A DNA stretch of 25,470 nucleotides from Pseudomonadota bacterium (lineage in GTDB: Bacteria; Pseudomonadota; Alphaproteobacteria; Micropepsales; Micropepsaceae): the NCBI GenBank assembly GCA_025360685.1, contig JANYBR010000093.1, positions 1-25,470 on the forward strand, read 5' to 3'. A program made the position numbers and the translations under genes. Of this stretch, positions 22,656 through 25,470 are shown in pieces; the first letter of the stretch is position 1; each line of letters begins with the position of its first letter. The notes below the pieces were generated by a model. It was not told where the DNA came from and ran no database searches. It saw nothing but the letters and a program-made list of their open reading frames with translations.

Positions 22656-23048
22656 CTAAATTGGTGCGCTCGTCGCGTCGGGCTCGGGAATGTGCAGCGC
22701 CGCGCGGGCGCGCTTGCGATGGCTGTCCTTGATCTGTCCGGCGACCAGCGTCAAAGCCATGGCGAGCACGGCTGCGTCATCGGTGAAGCCGAGACCGACG
22801 ATAAAATCCGGAATGACATCGAATGGCATGACGAAATAGGCGAGCGCGGCCAGCAAGATCGCCTTCACTTTGGAGGGCGTCTGCGGGTCGACGGCACAGA
22901 AATACGCGGCCGCGGCATCTTCGGCGAACGGGATTTTGCCGGCCACCTTGAGCAGCTTCCGCCAGAAACCCCGATCGACGATGCGTTCGTTGCGCGCGAT
23001 GGTCGCTGGCAACTGGACGGCGGCGGGGTTGGGCATCTCGAGCGTCAT
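22656..23048 (-). CDS. DUF1232 (YkvA-like) membrane protein
   Basis: This 130-residue protein contains a DUF1232 domain: VKAILLAALAYFVMPFDVIPDFIVGLGFTDDAAVLAMALTLV, with the hallmark PxDxIPD sequence (PFDVIPD) and Asp-rich loop between two hydrophobic helices. Function is unknown in general; the family is membrane-associated. A basic tail (SHRKRARAALHIPEP) follows. ATG 23048 is chosen. No ribosome binding site precedes it, and a -10-like TATACT ends six bases before the ATG, which fits a leaderless transcript. It is divergent from the thioesterase gene at 23094, with only 45 bases between start codons. It ends 38 bases before the MmcQ gene start. Confidence 0.83.
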   Translation of the reverse strand: MTLEMPNPAAVQLPATIARNERIVDRGFWRKLLKVAGKIPFAEDAAAAYFCAVDPQTPSKVKAILLAALAYFVMPFDVIPDFIVGLGFTDDAAVLAMALTLVAGQIKDSHRKRARAALHIPEPDATSAPI

Positions 23049-23093
23049 CGCGCTAGTATATCGTAACGCAATGATGGCGAAATAAGGGGAGCC

Positions 23094-23492
23094 ATGGATA
23101 TCGGCAAGAGAATACTCGGAAATCAGCCCTTTCCGACCCTGATGGGTGTCGAGATTCTGAGTGCGGAACGAGAACGGGTTCGCGCACAGATCGCGGTCCG
23201 GCCGGATCTGTGCACCGCCGGCAACATGATGCATGGCGGTGCCATCATGGCGTTCGCCGATGCGCTCGGCGCCATCGGCACGGTCCTCAACATCCCGCGC
23301 GAGGCGGGCACGACCACGATCGAAAGCAAAACCAACTTTATTTCGGCCGCGCGCGAAGGCACCATCATCCAGGCCGATTGCACGCCGATCCATATCGGCA
23401 AAAAGACCTGCGTCTGGCAGACCAGGATCACGCGCGAGGACGGAAAACTCGTCGCCATCGTGACGCAAACCCAGATGGTTCTGCTTCCCTAA
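23094..23492 (+). CDS. Hotdog-fold thioesterase, PaaI-like
   Basis: This 132-residue hotdog-fold acyl-CoA thioesterase is a second, distinct copy from the one in the suc block. The active-site region is NMMHGGAIMAFADALGAIGTVLN (HGG plus the catalytic acidic residue in the helix). It is followed by TIESKTNFISAAREGTIIQADCTPIHIGKKTCVWQTRI, the classic PaaI strand pattern. A strong AAGGGGAG precedes ATG 23094. The SDR gene starts 66 bases after its stop on the same strand. The pair could handle hydroxyacyl-CoA compounds together, which is an inference from position only. Confidence 0.88.
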   Translation: MDIGKRILGNQPFPTLMGVEILSAERERVRAQIAVRPDLCTAGNMMHGGAIMAFADALGAIGTVLNIPREAGTTTIESKTNFISAAREGTIIQADCTPIHIGKKTCVWQTRITREDGKLVAIVTQTQMVLLP

Positions 23493-23558
23493 CGTACGCT
23501 TTGCGCGCGTCCGCGCCTCGGTCTAAAAGTCCGGCCAGCCAACAGGAAGGTCTCTGCC

Positions 23559-24341
23559 ATGGAACTGAACTCTTCGATTGCCGCGGTCGTCACGGGCGGC
23601 GCATCCGGCCTGGGCGAAGCCACGGCGCGCGCGCTCGCCAAGCATGGCGTCAAGGTCGCACTGCTCGACATGAACAAGGACAAGGGCGAAAAGGTTGCGG
23701 CCGAAATCGGCGGCGTGTTCTGCGAAGCCAACGTCACCAACGAAGAGAGCGTGCTCGCCGCATTTGAAAAAGCGCGCAAGGCACACGGCCAGGAGCGCAT
23801 CCTCGTCAACTGCGCCGGCACCGGCAACGCGATCAAGACGGCGTCGCGCGACAAGAAGACCGGCGAGACGCGCCGTTTCCCGACCGACGCCTTCAACTTC
23901 ATCATCCAGATCAATCTGGTTGGCACCTATCGCTGCATCGCGATCTCGGCGCAGGGCATGCTGTCGCTCGATCCGTTGCCGGGCGGCGAGCGCGGAGCGA
24001 TCGTCAACACCGCCTCGGTGGCAGCGCAGGACGGTCAGATCGGCCAGGCCGCCTACACGGCATCGAAGGCCGGCATCAATGGCGTGACCCTTGTCGTGGC
24101 GCGCGACCTCGCCCAGGAAGGCATCCGCTGCAACACGATCATGCCGGGTCTCTTCAACACGCCGTTGCTGGGCGCGGCGCCGGAAGCAGTCAAGGCCGCG
24201 CTGGGCGCACAGGTGCCGTTCCCGGCACGTCTGGGCAATCCGCCGGAATATGCCTCGTTGGCGCTCGAGATGATCACCAACGCCTATTTCAACGGCGAGT
24301 GCGTGCGCCTGGACGGGGCGATCCGGATGGCTCCGCGCTAG
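23559..24341 (+). CDS. SDR-family 3-hydroxyacyl-CoA dehydrogenase-like protein
   Basis: This 260-residue short-chain dehydrogenase resembles the type-II 3-hydroxyacyl-CoA / 17-beta-hydroxysteroid dehydrogenase 10 group. The NAD-binding motif is TGGASGLG (12-19), with Asp37 in ALLDMN favouring NAD over NADP. NCAG, the Asn119 position in IQINLVGTY, and the catalytic Ser153, Tyr166 and Lys170 (YTASK) are all present. The insertion around AIKTASRDKKTGETRRFP and the C-terminal PEYASLALEMITNAYFNGECVRLDGAIRMAPR are characteristic of that group. It likely oxidises short or branched 3-hydroxyacyl-CoA in fatty acid or isoleucine breakdown. AGGAAGG lies about ten bases upstream of ATG 23559. Confidence 0.88.
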   Translation: MELNSSIAAVVTGGASGLGEATARALAKHGVKVALLDMNKDKGEKVAAEIGGVFCEANVTNEESVLAAFEKARKAHGQERILVNCAGTGNAIKTASRDKKTGETRRFPTDAFNFIIQINLVGTYRCIAISAQGMLSLDPLPGGERGAIVNTASVAAQDGQIGQAAYTASKAGINGVTLVVARDLAQEGIRCNTIMPGLFNTPLLGAAPEAVKAALGAQVPFPARLGNPPEYASLALEMITNAYFNGECVRLDGAIRMAPR

Positions 24342-24354
24342 GACAAACCCCACT

Positions 24355-24497
24355 GTCACGGCCTACCGGGTGCGTACGCGGACGCTTCGGACGGGCCGCC
24401 CAGTCGATGATCCACATTTGCTGGACGAGTTGGCTCGCCTGAATTTCGAACAGCCGCAGGGTCGTCAACTGGGTGGCCCGCTTTTGCAGGCCATGAC
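24355..24497. repeat. Palindromic dispersed repeat, family 1, copy B
   Basis: The left arm (24355-24407) starts GTCACGGCCT and ends CGGGCCGCCCAGTCGA. The right arm (24465-24497), read in reverse complement, starts GTCATGGCCT and ends CGGGCCACCCAGTTGA. The middle contains GGCTCGCC. Read on the - strand it parallels copy A at 4918-5047: the same arm ends GGCC-ACCCAGT-GACG, the same AGGCGAGC in the middle, and similar length (143 versus 130). It occupies the whole gap between the SDR gene and the next ORF. Confidence 0.6.
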
Positions 24498-24508
24498 AAG
24501 ATGAATGC

Positions 24509-25033
24509 ATGACCGCCGAAGCCATTCTCGCCTGGCATGATTTCTTCGTGACGATCTCTCAGGTCGGCGCGACCCTCGCGGGCCTTCTGTTCGTTGGTCT
24601 CACCATCTCGCTGCCCCATGTGCTCGGCGTCACGGGCTATCTCAGCCGCGCTTTCGCAGCGCTATTTCTCCAGTTCGAGATGTTGGTGATCGGCCTGTTC
24701 GGCTTGTTGCCCGGTCAGTCCGGGCTTGCACTCGGCACGGAGTTCATCGTCACCGGCGTGGCGTTCGCGACGGGCATCGGCGTGTTCGCGCGGAATTTCC
24801 CCGAGGACGGCCAGTCCGTGCTTGGCGGACGCGGACCGCGCCTGGTGCGGGCCGTTTTGGGCCAGGGTGGAACCTGGCTACCTGTCCTCGCCGGAATCGG
24901 GCTCGTCGCACACCGGCCGGAAGCGCTCTACCTGTTGATGCCCACGGCGATCTGCTGTCTTTATCTGTCGATCGGCAATGCCTGGGTGTTCGCGGTGGAA
25001 ATTCCGCGCCGCAAACAACAAGCGCTCGACTAG
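24509..25033 (+). CDS. Small integral membrane protein, unknown function
   Basis: This 174-residue protein has about five hydrophobic helices: FVTISQVGATLAGLLFVGLTISL, RAFAALFLQFEMLVIGLFGLLPG, FIVTGVAFATGIGVFA, WLPVLAGIGLVAHRPEALYLL and PTAICCLYLSIGNAWVFAVEI. The opening WHDFFVTISQVGATLAGLLFVGL resembles a widespread family of small bacterial membrane proteins without known function. No catalytic motif is seen. ATG 24509 begins 12 bases after the repeat at 24355-24497, so its ribosome binding region lies at the edge of that repeat. The stop codon directly abuts the stop of the convergent glutamate dehydrogenase fragment (TAGCTA, 25031-25036). Confidence 0.72.
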   Translation: MTAEAILAWHDFFVTISQVGATLAGLLFVGLTISLPHVLGVTGYLSRAFAALFLQFEMLVIGLFGLLPGQSGLALGTEFIVTGVAFATGIGVFARNFPEDGQSVLGGRGPRLVRAVLGQGGTWLPVLAGIGLVAHRPEALYLLMPTAICCLYLSIGNAWVFAVEIPRRKQQALD

Positions 25034-25369
25034 CTACCGCGCCGCCAGTTCCCTGATCTGGCTGTTGGCCAGCGTGAGCTTGGCGATCGACAGATCGCCG
25101 CTGCGTTCGAGCGCATCGAGGAACGCCTTGGCGCGTCCGAGGGGCTCGGCATGCGTTTGCGACCACGCCTTCACCGCCGCCATGCCATCGGCGCGATTGC
25201 CATGCGCCTGCGATGCATCGAGAGCTGACAACGCCTCGGCGGTGAGCGCACGTTGACCGGAGAACAGGTCGTCGGCGATGCGCCGGATTGCGAGGCGGTC
25301 CCAATGCTCCTTGGCCGCTATGCGCCCCGCCAGCGCCCGCAGGCGGTCGATCCCGACCGTCGAGCCCAT
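25034..25369 (-). pseudogene. C-terminal fragment of NAD-specific glutamate dehydrogenase (large type)
   Basis: The 111 residues from MGSTVGIDRLRALAGRI to ...SGDLSIAKLTLANSQIRELAAR look like the extreme C-terminus of the roughly 1600-residue NAD-dependent glutamate dehydrogenase of Proteobacteria. The conserved pieces are GIDRLRALA, HWDRLAIRRIADDL and LSIAKLTLANSQIREL. The rest of the protein, including the catalytic domain, is missing. Homology appears to stop near base 25370, and the upstream - strand sequence is not recognisable as GDH in any frame. The remaining codons show no internal stop and look normal, so truncation seems recent. It could be expressed from a fortuitous start, but no enzyme activity is possible. 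Identification is from memory of the family pattern. Confidence 0.6.
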
Positions 25370-25407
25370 GCAAGCTCGCGTCCGCCGCAATCACTAAGGG
25401 TGAAGCG

Positions 25408-25470
25408 ATGTTGACAGTCACAAGTTCCGCCGCCGATTACGATCTCACCTTGCTTGCCACAGTGAAGGCA
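25408..25470 (+). CDS. Start of a partial gene, possibly phage-derived
   Basis: An open frame begins at ATG 25408 behind a purine-rich AAGGGTGAAG and runs off the window end. The 21 visible residues read MLTVTSSAADYDLTLLATVKA. This resembles the opening of phage head-tail connector (gp6-like) proteins, which often start with a T/S-rich strand followed by a 'DL..LA.VKAEL' helix. With so few residues the call is tentative. It is divergent from the truncated glutamate dehydrogenase and probably marks foreign DNA beginning near 25370. Confidence 0.35.
   Translation, partial: MLTVTSSAADYDLTLLATVKA

Noticed and set aside
24289..24619. - strand frames between the SDR gene and the next ORF
   Set aside because: They mostly translate the family 1 repeat and lack a ribosome binding site or recognisable domain.
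1..25470. CRISPR arrays, tRNA or rRNA genes, insertion sequences with transposases
   Set aside because: I saw no regularly spaced direct repeats, no tRNA cloverleaf or rRNA signature, and no transposase-like protein in the window.

Overview
The window reads as chromosomal DNA of a flagellated alphaproteobacterium (GC-rich, dense coding). The evidence is the obgE-proB-proA-nadD-rsfS-rlmH order, a FliX flagellar regulator, a CtrA-like box in front of it, a two-domain PilZ protein, and short palindromic dispersed repeats of alphaproteobacterial type. I cannot fix the genus. Caulobacterales, Rhizobiales or Micropepsales-like lineages would all fit.

Region by region. (1) 1-4226, + strand: the tail of obgE, then proB, proA and nadD joined by ATGA overlaps, then rsfS and rlmH. 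This links ribosome assembly, proline synthesis and NAD synthesis. fliX follows behind its own putative CtrA site. (2) 4726-5061: a gene-free stretch holding a terminator for each strand and a palindromic repeat. (3) 5062-13005, mostly - strand: the TCA-cycle block, with sucC-sucD and a hotdog thioesterase in one run and sucA-sucB in another. A + strand membrane acyltransferase separates the two runs. No dihydrolipoamide dehydrogenase gene is adjacent. (4) 13113-15852: a PAP2-family membrane protein, a rhomboid protease and a PAS-domain protein. (5) 15849-18135, - strand: a membrane protein, a winged-helix regulator and an alpha/beta hydrolase in tight succession behind a four-half-site operator, plus a small exported protein. 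(6) 18280-22617: a GMC oxidoreductase, an OmpA-type lipoprotein divergent from a tandem PilZ protein, and an adenylate-kinase-like P-loop protein with an MmcQ/YjbR protein. (7) 22656-25470: a DUF1232 protein, a second hotdog thioesterase, an SDR, a small membrane protein, and a C-terminal fragment of the large NAD-dependent glutamate dehydrogenase. The fragment is cut off abruptly beside the start of an unrelated, possibly phage-derived gene.

Most of this is housekeeping. I did not find a clear undescribed multi-gene system. The most unusual signals are the truncated glutamate dehydrogenase next to foreign-looking DNA, the helically phased operator array at 17698-17737, the CtrA-like box in front of fliX, the histone-H1-like tail and unclear start of RsfS, the convergent gene pairs whose stop codons touch or overlap, and two families of dispersed palindromic repeats.
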